From Pycnococcus provasolii (Eukaryota; Chlorophyta; Pseudoscourfieldiophyceae; Pseudoscourfieldiales), in NCBI GenBank assembly GCA_049487715.1, contig CP150555.1, positions 620,001-684,000 on the forward strand: a stretch of DNA of 64,000 nucleotides. Direction: 5' to 3'. Made by a program: the position numbers and the translations under genes. The notes under the pieces are model-generated. The model did no database searches. It was not told the origin of the DNA and saw only the letters and a program-made list of their open reading frames with translations. Every line of letters starts with the position of its first letter. Positions within the stretch are counted from its first letter, which is position 1. Shown piece by piece: positions 10,776-20,740 of this stretch.

Positions 10776-11843
10776 ATGTCGACGATGATTCCTGACAACA
10801 CGTCGTCGTCAGCAATGACGACGACGATTGCGAAGTATCCGGCGACGTGGTACCCGAGATCGCCGGAGATTGCCGGAGATTGCTACTACAATCACAGTGG
10901 CGGCGACGGTGACAACAACAACGACGACGACGACCATTTCTGTCAGGAGGAGAGTGAGCGCATGGTAAGGGAGGTCGTGGAGACATACCGCAGCCTGACT
11001 TCGTCCTCAGAGGAAGGGGGATCGCGACTGTCTGACAGGAGTACGACATCGACAGTGGACGACGGGCCTGAGGAGATTACGACGACGACAAAGATGACGA
11101 CGATAATCGGTCTTCCGCCTCATCGTGATGGTGTAGTGCTCAATCGTACAGATACACCAGATACGGTCCTCTGCAGTGAAAGCGCGATGCAAAGGAACAA
11201 CGGTGTTCGAGACAGTTTGGAAAGTTTGGAGGAAGAAGTTCCCAACCAGCAGCAGCAGCAGCAGCATGTTCATGTGCAATGGTGGAACATGAGTCATGTG
11301 CACAACGACTACAACGACGACGACGACGACGACGACGACGACACACCACCAATTCTTCCACCACCACCACCACCACGACGCCCGCCACCACTGCCACCGA
11401 AAGCACAAGAAGAACATCTTACCTTTCAAAGCATATCTGCTATCATCGAGAACGCGCTTGCACCGACGATGTTGGAGGTTGTGTTGGAGCTCTTTGACGA
11501 AGCTTGGTATGGCATACCGAGCTCGTTAGCCTTGATTGGGAATCTCGCGGATCCTGCTGACGATGTCATCCCAGCATTATCGCCGAGAATGTCTGAGCCG
11601 ATACCAACGACGGTTCGTTCCGCACTTCCTCTTCGAGCTGCGGCGTTGGAGTCTCGCACTACCCTGCGTCGCACAAAAACGGCATTCACGACATCATGCA
11701 ATAGCAGATCAGGAGCATTTCTCTCACCACGTCGATCAAACCCCATTGAAGTTGAGGCCATGTTTGCTTTCACGTCTGGACTCGCTGCTGGCACTCCTCC
11801 TTCTACTCCTTCTTCTTCTGACATTGCTAATACTACATCATGA
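10776..11843 (+). CDS. Hypothetical low-complexity protein (strand uncertain)
   Basis: 355 codons from ATG at 10776, with Asp runs, a Pro-rich block and a Ser/Thr-rich C terminus. No domain is recognised. The part after residue 215 (SAIIENALAPTMLEVVLELF) looks more like ordinary protein. The opposite strand also carries protein-like stretches: about 10860-10600 minus encodes an amphipathic sequence (EEAALRKELLKEASYHAELK), and 11824-11426 minus is an uninterrupted ATG frame of 132 codons. One of the two strands must be mostly fortuitous. Kept as a low-confidence call. Confidence 0.3.
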   Translation: MSTMIPDNTSSSAMTTTIAKYPATWYPRSPEIAGDCYYNHSGGDGDNNNDDDDHFCQEESERMVREVVETYRSLTSSSEEGGSRLSDRSTTSTVDDGPEEITTTTKMTTIIGLPPHRDGVVLNRTDTPDTVLCSESAMQRNNGVRDSLESLEEEVPNQQQQQQHVHVQWWNMSHVHNDYNDDDDDDDDDTPPILPPPPPPRRPPPLPPKAQEEHLTFQSISAIIENALAPTMLEVVLELFDEAWYGIPSSLALIGNLADPADDVIPALSPRMSEPIPTTVRSALPLRAAALESRTTLRRTKTAFTTSCNSRSGAFLSPRRSNPIEVEAMFAFTSGLAAGTPPSTPSSSDIANTTS

Positions 11844-11912
11844 GTCTCTGTTTCTCTTTTTTTGTTTCTTGTGTGTTACCAGAAAAAAAAACATTGTCAC
11901 CAACCTCATATT

Positions 11913-12347
11913 TCATGTTTGTTGTTGTTGCTGCAATGCTGTGTTGTGCCGGTAGATAAGCAAAGTGTCTACTGGGTTCTCTGTGGTTGTCACACGGCGC
12001 TCTCGCTCGAGCGTACCTCTATCAGCAGACTTTAATCGCATCAGAGCTCGCTCACGCTCGCGTGCCGCTGCAGCCGCATCGCTCGAAATCGATGCAATTT
12101 GCCTGAGCCTCTCTTCCGTGGATGACACGACGGAAGCAGCGGCGCTGCTCGGAGAAGGTTCTTCTGAGGTGTCGTTGCACTGCACAAGAGGACTGCCGAT
12201 TGTGTTGTCGGCAAAAAAAAAACCATACGGATCAGCAGAACGAGGTCGTCGAGAGACGACCTCGTCTCGACGAGGAGGAGGACGACTGTTGTCCGAGTCC
12301 TGCACTGAATCATGATGGTGGTGCTGCTGCTGCCATCGATCCATCAT
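11913..12347 (-). CDS. Hypothetical small coiled-coil protein
   Basis: 144 residues from ATG at 12345-12347. The N terminus is His/Gln-rich, the middle Ser/Ala-rich, and residues about 80-120 form a charged helix (EERLRQIASIS, ARERERALMRLKSADR) likely to be a short coiled coil. It ends in a Gln run. No family is recognised, and the convergent neighbour at 10776-11843 is itself uncertain. It could also be the first exon of a longer minus-strand gene. Confidence 0.4.
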   Translation of the reverse strand: MMDRWQQQHHHHDSVQDSDNSRPPPRRDEVVSRRPRSADPYGFFFADNTIGSPLVQCNDTSEEPSPSSAAASVVSSTEERLRQIASISSDAAAAARERERALMRLKSADRGTLERERRVTTTENPVDTLLIYRHNTALQQQQQT

Positions 12348-12557
12348 CGACGACTGAGGAGTGTGTGCGTCGTCGGTATGGAGTATGGACCACCAGCCAG
12401 TGGAGATCGAGCTAGCTAGCTGACTGAGCGGCGACGGCGCGTCTTGTGCGCGAAAATCAGCAGTTTTTGAGACACGCGAGCGTGAGTTGGTTCCTCGACT
12501 ACCACGGCGGCTTTTGCCTTGAAGAAGTCACCTGTAGTGAGTCAGACGCAGTTCGCA

Positions 12558-12571
12558 TTAGGGTTAGGGTT
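12558..12571. promoter_or_regulatory. TTAGGG-type telo-box-like motif upstream of the dioxygenase gene
   Basis: Two TTAGGG units sit about 75 bp before the ATG of the next gene. Similar motifs occur near other starts in this window (33609-33640, 45998-46042, 46093-46107). Plant telo boxes are known promoter elements, but function here is inference. Confidence 0.3.
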
Positions 12572-12644
12572 ACGGGCTTACGGCTCACAAGAACTCCCCG
12601 GACGATGTCTGTGCTTGTTGGTTGGTTGTTGGTGATTCTTCGTC

Positions 12645-13877
12645 ATGGCGTCTCACCACCACCACCACCACCAGTCACCACCACCACCACCGCCATCCTC
12701 ACAGAGGAGGAAAAATAAAATGGGTTGTTGTCTCCTCTTCTCTGCACTGCTGATGATGACTGCTCTCCTCGAAATTCTAACGCGCTGTCGTGCTCGTCAA
12801 ATCCAATGGCGTGCGTCCGTGTCGCACAGGCTCGAGCTCGACGGCGTCGCAAACGCACACGGTGTTCTCAACCACGATGATGTACGCGTGCTGCGGAACG
12901 ACGTGCAACATTTGAAGAAGAAGCTGTCATCAATGAGGCGTGCCGCCTACGTGCTTGCGCCAGAGCATCGCACGCACATCGTGCTACCCGCAAACACAAC
13001 CGCACATCTCATCTCGTCGATTTTGAAGGACGAACGTACGCGAACGGCACTCGCTACTGCGCTCGCGCGTGGTGCACACGCCGCTTCGGCGACGACGACA
13101 GCAACGAACGAAATAACAACAAACAATTTCGAAGCATCGCACGCGTTCCTCGTCGAGTCTGGAGCGATTGTCGTCGAGCGCGGAGCGAAGGCTCAGCCTT
13201 GGCATCAGGACACGAGCGAGCTCGGCACACGGGAGTTTGGAACTGGCGCGTGCAGTACTAGTAGTGGTGGTGACGTCGACGGGTTGCTGCTCGACGCGCA
13301 ATGCCTGGAAGCTCGCATCGTCACGGTGCAGCTTTACCTTCAGCACACGTCCGAGCGCATGGGTCCTTTGGAAACGCTCGCTCTCGATGTTGACGGCACG
13401 CGAGTGGGCGTTCGCAAGGCTGGGAGTGTTCCGGAAGGATCAGCCGTTTTGTTTGACTCAAGGACGGTGCATCGTGGCGGTGCAATGCGGTCGGATTATG
13501 GCGAGCCTGAGGAGAGAGTTGTCGCGTACGTCAGTTTCTTGGGTGCGTTAGGATCTCGTCCTGCGGGTGGCACATATGCTTGCGATGGTGATTTGTTCGA
13601 ACGTCGCGTCGAGTTGAGTTCTCCAACAAAAACATTGACTGTTGAAGGCATGTTGCGTGCTGACCGTCGCGCGGTGAATCCGTTCGACAGAGGAGGTCCG
13701 ACGACGACGACGACGACGAGTGGACAACAACAACGGAATGATGATGATAATGATGGTGGGCGGCAGAGGAACGTTCGAGACCGCGTGCGACAACGACGAA
13801 GCACCACCACCACCACCGTTTCTTCTTCATATAATAATAAACCCGCCAAACAACACGACGACGACGACCTTTTGTAA
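12645..13877 (+). CDS. Phytanoyl-CoA dioxygenase (PhyH)-like Fe(II)/2-oxoglutarate oxygenase
   Basis: 410 residues from ATG at 12645. A second in-frame ATG at 12720 would begin directly with a hydrophobic signal or anchor (GCCLLFSALLMMTALLEIL) and is an equally good start, since the first 25 residues are a His/Pro run. The Fe ligands of the double-stranded beta-helix fold are visible as H187-x-D189 (WHQDTSE) and H276 (DSRTVHRGG), with R291 a candidate for binding 2-oxoglutarate. Residues after 340 are low complexity (Thr, Asp, Arg, His). Presumably a secreted or ER-luminal hydroxylase; the substrate is unknown. Confidence 0.65.
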   Translation: MASHHHHHHQSPPPPPPSSQRRKNKMGCCLLFSALLMMTALLEILTRCRARQIQWRASVSHRLELDGVANAHGVLNHDDVRVLRNDVQHLKKKLSSMRRAAYVLAPEHRTHIVLPANTTAHLISSILKDERTRTALATALARGAHAASATTTATNEITTNNFEASHAFLVESGAIVVERGAKAQPWHQDTSELGTREFGTGACSTSSGGDVDGLLLDAQCLEARIVTVQLYLQHTSERMGPLETLALDVDGTRVGVRKAGSVPEGSAVLFDSRTVHRGGAMRSDYGEPEERVVAYVSFLGALGSRPAGGTYACDGDLFERRVELSSPTKTLTVEGMLRADRRAVNPFDRGGPTTTTTTSGQQQRNDDDNDGGRQRNVRDRVRQRRSTTTTTVSSSYNNKPAKQHDDDDLL

Positions 13878-13931
13878 TAATTTACTGTGGTGGTTGTAAA
13901 AGCTGTGGAATTGATAAAGAAAGATACATGC

Positions 13932-14525
13932 TCAAAGCAAGCAGTTCGCCTGCCACTTCTCGAAGACGGATTGGCTGAGAATCCCTTCGTCCACCAACGC
14001 TTTCAACTTCAGGCTTTTTGACCTGAAATCTTCCAAAGACGTCGGTGGTTGAAAAAAACATGCAATCGGCGACGTCATCTCATCATCATCAGCTGCTTCA
14101 CAAACAACTGTAGTAGTAGTTGTTGTTGCGCCGATGTTGTCGTCGATGTTGTTGTCGTCGTCGTCGTCCTCTGAGCTCGTTGTTGTTGGCTTCCCAAAGC
14201 ACCGTGAAATCCACCACTGGACAACAATCTGAGCATCATGGTGATGATGATCTGCTGCTGTATCGCCCATTCTCGTGCGTTGCCTCTTCATGATCACTTT
14301 CCTCTTTCCACCACCACCGGCAGTACGACGACGACGACGGCGACTACTACTACTCCTGCGCCGATTTGGATTCGTGATGGTGAGTTTCTCATCGTCAAGT
14401 TTTTCGTCGAGCGTTCCCGCGGCTGATGCGAGAAGACTCGCTAAAAGAGTGTCAAGGAGCGTTGTTGTTGTTGTGAGGTTGTTCATGGAGAAGAATGACG
14501 CCATGAGGGAGATGAACATAGGCAT
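13932..14525 (-). CDS. Hypothetical protein with N-terminal signal-like segment
   Basis: From ATG at 14523-14525 this gives 197 residues. The N terminus (MPMFISLMASFFSMNNL) resembles a signal or targeting peptide. The middle is Arg, His and Asp low complexity. The C-terminal 40 residues (LEDFRSKSLKLKALVDEGIL) look like a short folded motif, similar in style to SHOCT-type tails, ending in FEKWQANCLL. It converges on the dioxygenase gene with a 54-bp gap. No function can be assigned. Confidence 0.4.
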   Translation of the reverse strand: MPMFISLMASFFSMNNLTTTTTLLDTLLASLLASAAGTLDEKLDDEKLTITNPNRRRSSSSRRRRRRTAGGGGKRKVIMKRQRTRMGDTAADHHHHDAQIVVQWWISRCFGKPTTTSSEDDDDDNNIDDNIGATTTTTTVVCEAADDDEMTSPIACFFQPPTSLEDFRSKSLKLKALVDEGILSQSVFEKWQANCLL

Positions 14526-14735
14526 TTTGATTGACTTATGACCAACCAATCACCAAGAACATCAAAGGAAGAAGAAAAAAACAGCTGTCAAATACAATCT
14601 TTGGGTTTCTCGGAAGGGGGGAGGAAGGGGACCCTCCACCTCTCCCTCCACCTGGTAGAAAACCGTCCGTCCGGCTGTCCCCAAAACCTTTCCCGTTTCC
14701 TCTTAACCCCGAACCCCCTTTTTTGTAAATTAAAA

Positions 14736-14936
14736 AAGGGAACAACCCCTAACCCCTAAAGGGAGAGGGAACCCCCAACCCCTAAAGGGAACCCCTAAAC
14801 AGCAAAAGGGAAAGGGAACCCCCAACCCCTAAAGGGAAAGGGAACCCTCAACCCCTAAAGGGAAAGGGAACCCTCAACCCCTAAACAGCGAAAGGGAACC
14901 CCCAACCCCTAAACAGCGAAAGGGAACCCCCAACCC
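14736..14936. repeat. Minisatellite array A (CCCCTAAAGGGAAAGGGAAC-type units)
   Basis: Tandem units built from CCCCTAAAGGGAAAGGG and AACCCCCAA blocks, some with a CAGCGAAAGGG variant. The same family recurs at 15449-15588. Together with the hairpin array and the TAACCC array they form a roughly 0.9 kb repeat block with no gene. Confidence 0.85.
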
Positions 14937-15189
14937 ATTTTTTTTTTTTCCAGACTATTGGGGTTACAAGAAGAAGTTCCTGTACTGTACCTAAACGAAG
15001 ACAGAACAAGTAAATGAAGTATGTACAGTACACCATCAAACATATCCACCCTACATACAATGGGTTGTGGCGTTACAGTGGTTTGTGGGTTGGATGGGGG
15101 GTTGAGAATGAATCCTGAGGCCATGGCGAATAGTGAAGATCGCAGTTCCTGCATTGGAATGGCAGCGTCGATGCCGGGTGGGAGCACTA

Positions 15190-15340
15190 AACCCCGCTTT
15201 TTTTGGCACTCGACCCCGCTAAGTGGAGTGGGGTGTCCTTGGACCCCGCTGGAGCGGGGTGAGCGGGGTTAGCGGGGACCCCGCTCACCTTTAGCGGGGT
15301 TAGCGGGGTCCCCGCTCACCTTTAGCGGGGTCCCCGCTGC
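15190..15340. repeat. G/C-rich hairpin array
   Basis: Repeated AGCGGGG and CCCCGCT modules in both orientations, including the near-perfect palindrome AGCGGGGACCCCGCT, joined by TCACCTTT. Adjacent modules can pair with each other, so strong cruciform or hairpin formation is expected. It abuts the telomere-like array. Confidence 0.85.
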
Positions 15341-15342
15341 AC

Positions 15343-15384
15343 TAACCCTAACCCTAACCCTAACCCTAACCCTAACCCTAACCC
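15343..15384. repeat. Interstitial telomere-like array (TAACCC)7
   Basis: Seven perfect TAACCC units (TTAGGG on the other strand), flanked by the hairpin array on the left and unique DNA on the right. Confidence 0.95.
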
Positions 15385-15448
15385 GAAATAAAAAAGTTGT
15401 TTTTACAGAGTGTGTGAACTTTCCGTAACTTACATGATCCGATTCCTG

Positions 15449-15588
15449 CCCTAAAGGGAAAGGGAACCCTCAACCCCTAAACAACGAAAGGGAACCCCCA
15501 ACCCCAACCAACTCCCAACCCCTAAAGGGAAAGGGAACCCAACCCCAACCAACCCCCAACCCCTAAAGGGAACCCCCAACCCCCAACC
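15449..15588. repeat. Minisatellite array B, same family as 14736-14936
   Basis: Further CCCCTAAAGGGAAAGGG and CCCAACC units, more degenerate than array A, on the other side of the hairpin and telomere-like arrays. Confidence 0.8.
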
Positions 15589-15982
15589 AAAAAAATGAAA
15601 AAAGGACAAACCCGAGGGACAACGATAATAAAAATCTTAAAATCTACTTAGACGAAACCCCGCCCATCAATCAGGAGCTCTGGATCCACCAAAGGTTATT
15701 TTCTGGATCGACCATCCCTGGATCCCCATTCCGTGCCCTGCCCGTTTTGATTTCCCACGCCGCTCCCCTCCACCGCCACGCGTTGTGTTTTCGCCGCTCC
15801 CATATTTATATTTTTCGGTTGGGATGTTCTGGGCGACGTCGGTTGGGTGACCTCATGTCATCTGCCTCGCGTGACAAACCAAGATCGGCTTGTTTGTTTC
15901 TTCTCACTCCAGAGTTTACAAGTCTCATTCCTATTCCTGCTCATTCTTTGGCTTTGGCTCTTTTTGTTGGCTCAGGCTTGGT

Positions 15983-16024
15983 GTTAGGCTTCGTTAGGCT
16001 TCGTTAGGCTTCGTTAGTTAGGCT
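15983..16024. repeat. GTTAGGCTTC decamer, three copies plus partial
   Basis: Short tandem repeat just before the nitrite reductase start; within its likely promoter or 5' leader. Confidence 0.8.
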
Positions 16025-16033
16025 TGGTTTTGC

Positions 16034-18029
16034 ATGATGGCGCCCACGATGATGCCTTCTCTTAAGTCGTCTTCTCTTAAGTCTTCGCGATCACCCCTAC
16101 CCCTAAGGGCTGGTGGGTGCTCATCGCTGCTTCAGCCCGGGAAGGACAACCCACACCACGGCGGCAGCGTCAGGGGGGGATGGCGGCGCCGCCAATGAGG
16201 GTAATGGGGGTGGATTCTGGTCGCGTTTGTTTGGATCGGCAAACTCCGCACCTCTCGCGGCGGCGACCGTCGAACAGCCAACCGCTAGCTCAAGCTCAGG
16301 AGGCTTGGAGTCACGCTATGGCCCCAAGACGGTCATCAAGCCGCTGCCGCAGAACCCTCCCAACCTGGATGTCACCTCAGCGGATGCCTTTGTCGGGAAA
16401 ACACCACAAGGGTCGTGGCAGCTGCTCGACGAAGGGCGCGCGAAGAACCCGTTCGAGAAGACGAAACTCCAAAACGACGCGCTCGAGCTTCTGAAGCGAA
16501 ATGGAGGATTTGACGAGCTCACGGGAGAGCTCACGAGCACCCCTTTCGAGGACATTTACACCGACGATGAAAAGGCCAAAACCATCGACGTGCGCCTGAA
16601 GTGGATGGGGCTGTTCCACCGCCTCAAGGCGGGAAAGGGACGCTTCATGCTTCGCCTGCGCCTTCCCAACGGAGTCCTCAACAGCGAGCAGTGCCGCTAC
16701 ATGGACGGCGTCATCTCCAAGTACGGAGAGGAGCAGGGATGCGCGGACGTCACGACGCGGGAGAATCTCCAGCTTCGTGGCATTACGCTCGAGGATGCGC
16801 CCGAAATCCTCTCGACGCTCGAGTCGCTGGGAATCACCACGCTGCAGAGCGGCATGGACAACGTGCGCAACGTCGCCGGCTCGCCTCTCGCGGGCATCGA
16901 TCCCGAGGAGACGTACGACACGCGCGCGATGTGCCAGGCGCTGACGGAGTACGTCACGCAGGGATACGACGGCAATCCAGCCATTTCCAACCTGCCTCGC
17001 AAGTTCAACATCTGCGTCGTGGGATCCGCCGACATGTTCGAGCACCCGCACATCAACGACATCGCGCTCGTGCCCGCGAAGTCGAACGACACCGGCAACC
17101 TCGGATTCCACGTCGAGGTGGGTGGATTCCTCTCCAGCACGCGGTGCACGGACGCCATCCCGCTCGACGCGTTTGTTGCCGAGGCTGACGCCGCGGCACT
17201 GTGCCACGCCATTCTCACGACGTTCCGCGACTACGGCGTGCGTGGCCCGCGAACCAAGACGCGACTGATGTGGTGCATCGACGAGATGGGATTCGACAAC
17301 TTCCGCGACGAGGTGGCTCGTCGCATGCCAGGCGGCAATCTCCCTCGTGCGTCCGAGGCGACGACGCTGCTTCCGAAACTTGACGAGCGTCGCGTCATCC
17401 TTGGCATCCACGACCAGAAGCAGGACGGCTTGCAGTGGGCGGGTCTCTGCGTGCCCACGGGCTCGCTCGAGCCGGGTGACATGACGGCACTCGCGGATGC
17501 GGCTGACACATTTGGCAGCGGCGAGGTGCGCCTGACGGTGGACCAGAACGTCATCATCCCAAACATTCCCAAGGAGAAGATGGATGCGTTCTTGAACGAG
17601 CCGATCGTGCAGAAGTTCACGCCGTTCCCTGGTGTGCTCGTCGCCGGTCTCGTCAGCTGCACGGGAGCACGCTGGTGTCCTCAGGCGCAGATTCACACGA
17701 AGAGCAATGCGCTCGAGCTCGCGCAGCGTCTCGACGAGCAGCTCAGCTTCCCCAAGGATACGAAGGAGGTGCGCATGCACTGGTCCGGCTGCCCGAACGT
17801 GTGCGGGCAGAGCCAGGTTGGCGACATCGGTTTCATCGGAACGTCCTTTAAGGTGAAGAAGGATGAAAAGAGGGTGGACGTGGAGGGTGTAAATTTGCTC
17901 GAAGGTGGACGTATTTGCCAGGCACCTGCCGAGGCTCAGGTGGTGGACAAAAAGGTTCCGCTTGGCGACGAACTGGAGCAGAAGGTGAAGGCCATTTTGA
18001 TGGAGAAGTACGGCGCAGTGGAGAAATAA
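16034..18029 (+). CDS. NIR: Plastid ferredoxin-nitrite reductase
   Basis: Catalyses six-electron reduction of nitrite to ammonium in the plastid stroma using reduced ferredoxin. The long frame ending at 18029 has both sirohaem/sulfite-reductase half repeats and the cluster-binding cysteines CTGARWC and HWSGCPNVCGQ that hold the 4Fe-4S centre and sirohaem. That frame has no usable ATG before residue 160. An ATG at 16034 in another frame gives a transit-peptide-like leader (APTMMPSLKSSSLKSSRSP), and a GT-AG intron at 16113-16173 (61 nt, GTGGGT...CGTCAG) joins the two frames exactly. A one-base error in the 7-G run at 16173 is the alternative. It opens the nitrate cluster and converges on the MYND gene. 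Confidence 0.9.
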
Positions 18030-18156
18030 TAAAAAAATGACGATGATGCCAACCATTTTTTTTTGTTGATTTGATTTTGAATCTTTAAGTTACAACAATG
18101 TTTCTGTGTTTCGCAAAAAGGTATACCACCATAATTATCATTTAGCACACATACTT

Positions 18157-19995
18157 TTACCACTGCACGAGCAGCATCGCGCGATTCCACGAAAAAATGT
18201 CCGCCTCCGTCTCAAGATTGCCTAGATTCATACTCGGGACGGGCGAGCGTCCGCTGAATATAACCTTGCCGAGCGAGACGTTGCAGCTGTTGAGCACTCG
18301 TATGCTCCGCTCGTGCTCACCGAGATCGTACATGGTCGCACAGAATAGCACGTGATCGTCACAAAGGGCGCGCAGCGTCGGCAACCACTCGCGCGTGTGT
18401 GGGCCGTGTTGAATTCCCGCATTTTGAGCAAGCACGAGCGTGGGACGCTCCGTCGCGACGTCGACGACGTCATGGTAGTATCCTTTTCGCGCCTCAAGGG
18501 TTACCGTTCCACGTCGAGGATGAGGCAGCTCGCTCGGCGGGCGAACCGCCTTTTTGCCATGGCGTGTGACACCCGGGCCTACGTACAGGATATTTACGTC
18601 GATGTCGCAAGGAAGGAGGCGCTGAAGCAGGAGCCACTTGGACATTCCACCGTACATCTCCGCACCCTTGTTCTCAAAGACGCGACCGCCCAACTCTACC
18701 GTCTGGTAATCGTTCTCCGCCCCAACGATGTGGATGTTGACGGGATCGGTGGACGACGACGACGTGACGACGCCAGCCCTGATGATCGCGAATAGAGCCG
18801 TGAGAGGTTGTGTGAGAATATCCGTCATCGCGCGAATGTCGGTATTCACCAATTCCGAAGCGTCGTCGAATGATGCGGGTATGCTCGGAAATGCTTTTGG
18901 GTACACCTGAGAGAAAAAGGTGGGCCACGCGCCTCCGGACCACCTTGGCACCGCGGCTGTGATGCGCAGCAAATCGACGAATGTTGATGCTCCCTTTTCC
19001 TCGCATGGGATGGCGAGGATGTTCGACTTGAGAAGTTTCTCCGCGCGCGTGTGCACCTTGTCGTTGATGGCATTGCATCGTTCCGCGGTGGCACGAATAT
19101 CCAGGATCGAAGGCTGCTTTGATGGTGCTGCTGCAGATGGTGCCGTATTCGTCTTTGACTTGGGAGCTGACCCTGCGACGACGCAGACGAGCTTGTGTCC
19201 CCCTTTCCAGTGGCTGCGCTGGCACTCTGCGCTGCAGTACTTTGCCGTAAGACACCTTCCACACGACTTGAGTCCTTCGTTCCTGCAGGACGGACTTGAG
19301 CACTTGTACGTGATGGTGCGTGCAACCTCCTTGATGTCGATGTTTTGCGACTTCCCGTTCATGACGGAGAGCAGTACGTCCACCTGCTCCCCCTCCATGA
19401 CGACTGGTAGGAGCACCCATTCTTCGTTGTTGTCTTCGTAGCCGTTGTAGTAGCTGACGAAAGATGGTGTGCTTGCGACGGCACTGGACGAGCACGTGAA
19501 GTCTTCTGGTGGTGACTCGAACTGCAGACTTTCTTTTTCGTAGGCGTACGTTTCGACGTATTCGAGCAAGCGTCGTTTCGCGTCGGCTTCGCGTACTTTT
19601 CCGATTTGCCCCGTCTCTTTGTCCTTCCCGTGTTGGATGACGGGACGGTGTATGCGCCACTGTATCGTCGTCGTCGTTTTCTTATTTGCGGAAGTTGTGT
19701 CTGCAAGTGTATTTGCGGATGATGACGTGGAAGTCGACGATGATCCGTTGCGCAATGTTGCGAATCCGTTGCGAATTGGTATATCTTCACCATAGCACGT
19801 GAACCGTTCCCCTGAATGCGTGAGTGATTTTTGGATAGCGGCGTGCGACGACGACGATGCGAGAACATGGGAGAACATATTAGTTATCATGGATAAATTA
19901 GAGGCATAGTTATGGTCTTGGTGAAACTTCGAGCGAGTCACTAAGGTTACCACGAAAGTTTCATGAAGAGCGATGCGCTTCGTGATGACGCCCAT
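18157..19995 (-). CDS. MYND-finger protein with MSS51-like C-terminal domain
   Basis: 612 residues from ATG at 19993-19995; M36 or M40 are alternative starts. Residues 232-271 form a complete MYND zinc finger (KCSSPSC...SCGRC...YCSAECQRSHW...H..VC). The C-terminal 200 residues (HIVGAENDYQTVEL, NILYVGPG, PTLVLAQNAGI, DHVLFCATMYD) match the domain following the MYND finger in mitochondrial-splicing-suppressor-51-like proteins. Such proteins act in translation regulation or protein-protein contacts, but many algal members are uncharacterised. It sits inside the nitrate cluster between nitrite reductase and NRT2; nothing in the sequence proves a role in nitrate metabolism. Confidence 0.75.
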   Translation of the reverse strand: MGVITKRIALHETFVVTLVTRSKFHQDHNYASNLSMITNMFSHVLASSSSHAAIQKSLTHSGERFTCYGEDIPIRNGFATLRNGSSSTSTSSSANTLADTTSANKKTTTTIQWRIHRPVIQHGKDKETGQIGKVREADAKRRLLEYVETYAYEKESLQFESPPEDFTCSSSAVASTPSFVSYYNGYEDNNEEWVLLPVVMEGEQVDVLLSVMNGKSQNIDIKEVARTITYKCSSPSCRNEGLKSCGRCLTAKYCSAECQRSHWKGGHKLVCVVAGSAPKSKTNTAPSAAAPSKQPSILDIRATAERCNAINDKVHTRAEKLLKSNILAIPCEEKGASTFVDLLRITAAVPRWSGGAWPTFFSQVYPKAFPSIPASFDDASELVNTDIRAMTDILTQPLTALFAIIRAGVVTSSSSTDPVNIHIVGAENDYQTVELGGRVFENKGAEMYGGMSKWLLLQRLLPCDIDVNILYVGPGVTRHGKKAVRPPSELPHPRRGTVTLEARKGYYHDVVDVATERPTLVLAQNAGIQHGPHTREWLPTLRALCDDHVLFCATMYDLGEHERSIRVLNSCNVSLGKVIFSGRSPVPSMNLGNLETEADIFSWNRAMLLVQW

Positions 19996-20740
19996 TTATG
20001 GTGACACAGGGAAAGAATAGAATGGCCCTGGAAGAGAGGAGGTGCCTGCGGAGAGGGGAAGAAGTTCAAAGGGGCCCCGAACCAGATCCCCAAACCCGAA
20101 TCAAATCAATCAAAAAAGAAAATCATGGGGATACCTCCTCATAGAGGTCCTGCAGGCGGTGGGGCTCCTGGGGTCTGGGGATACATGCGGTGGTCGGGGT
20201 TCAGACTGGTTCAGATTACAGGTGTGTGACTGTGTGGCCTTATAGAAGTGGTCTTTCCTGATAATATGTATGGGGGTTGGTCATAAATGGATTCTCTCTA
20301 TACTTTTACGGTGTGGTGTATAAGCCGAACACACACACATTGCAATATACGAGCAGAGCAGAGCAAACGGAAGAAGAAGAAGAAGAAGACACAAGGTTAC
20401 TTACTGTAATAAGTAGTAAGAGACATGTGAGTGGATGGAGCGAGGTACAGTACTTAAGAAGGGCTCACACACAGTTATTAGTTAGTGGTCGCGAGTGAGG
20501 CAGACTAACCGTAGTACTACACGGTTCAGCGTCGTTGGCGTGACAGAAACACAACGTGAAGGGGGGGAGCAGTGAAAGACGGCGCGGGAAGAGGTGGTTG
20601 ATAATTAAATTTTTTGTTCTTTTCGGTATTTACCCATTTCATTTATAATGTTTAAGTAACCCCCGTGTCGTCGTGTGTTTCCAACAAAAAAAAGAACTCC
20701 ACGAGGGTCTCTTCATTTGCTGTAAGGCTGATCTATTTGC
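19996..20740. other. Intergenic region between MYND gene and NRT2
   Basis: Upstream of the MYND gene and downstream of NRT2. It contains a short GAA microsatellite near 20370-20390 and no supported gene. Confidence 0.5.

Noticed and set aside
16377-18056. 559-codon ORF antisense to nitrite reductase
   Set aside because: Antisense shadow caused by high third-position GC in a clearly coding plus-strand gene.
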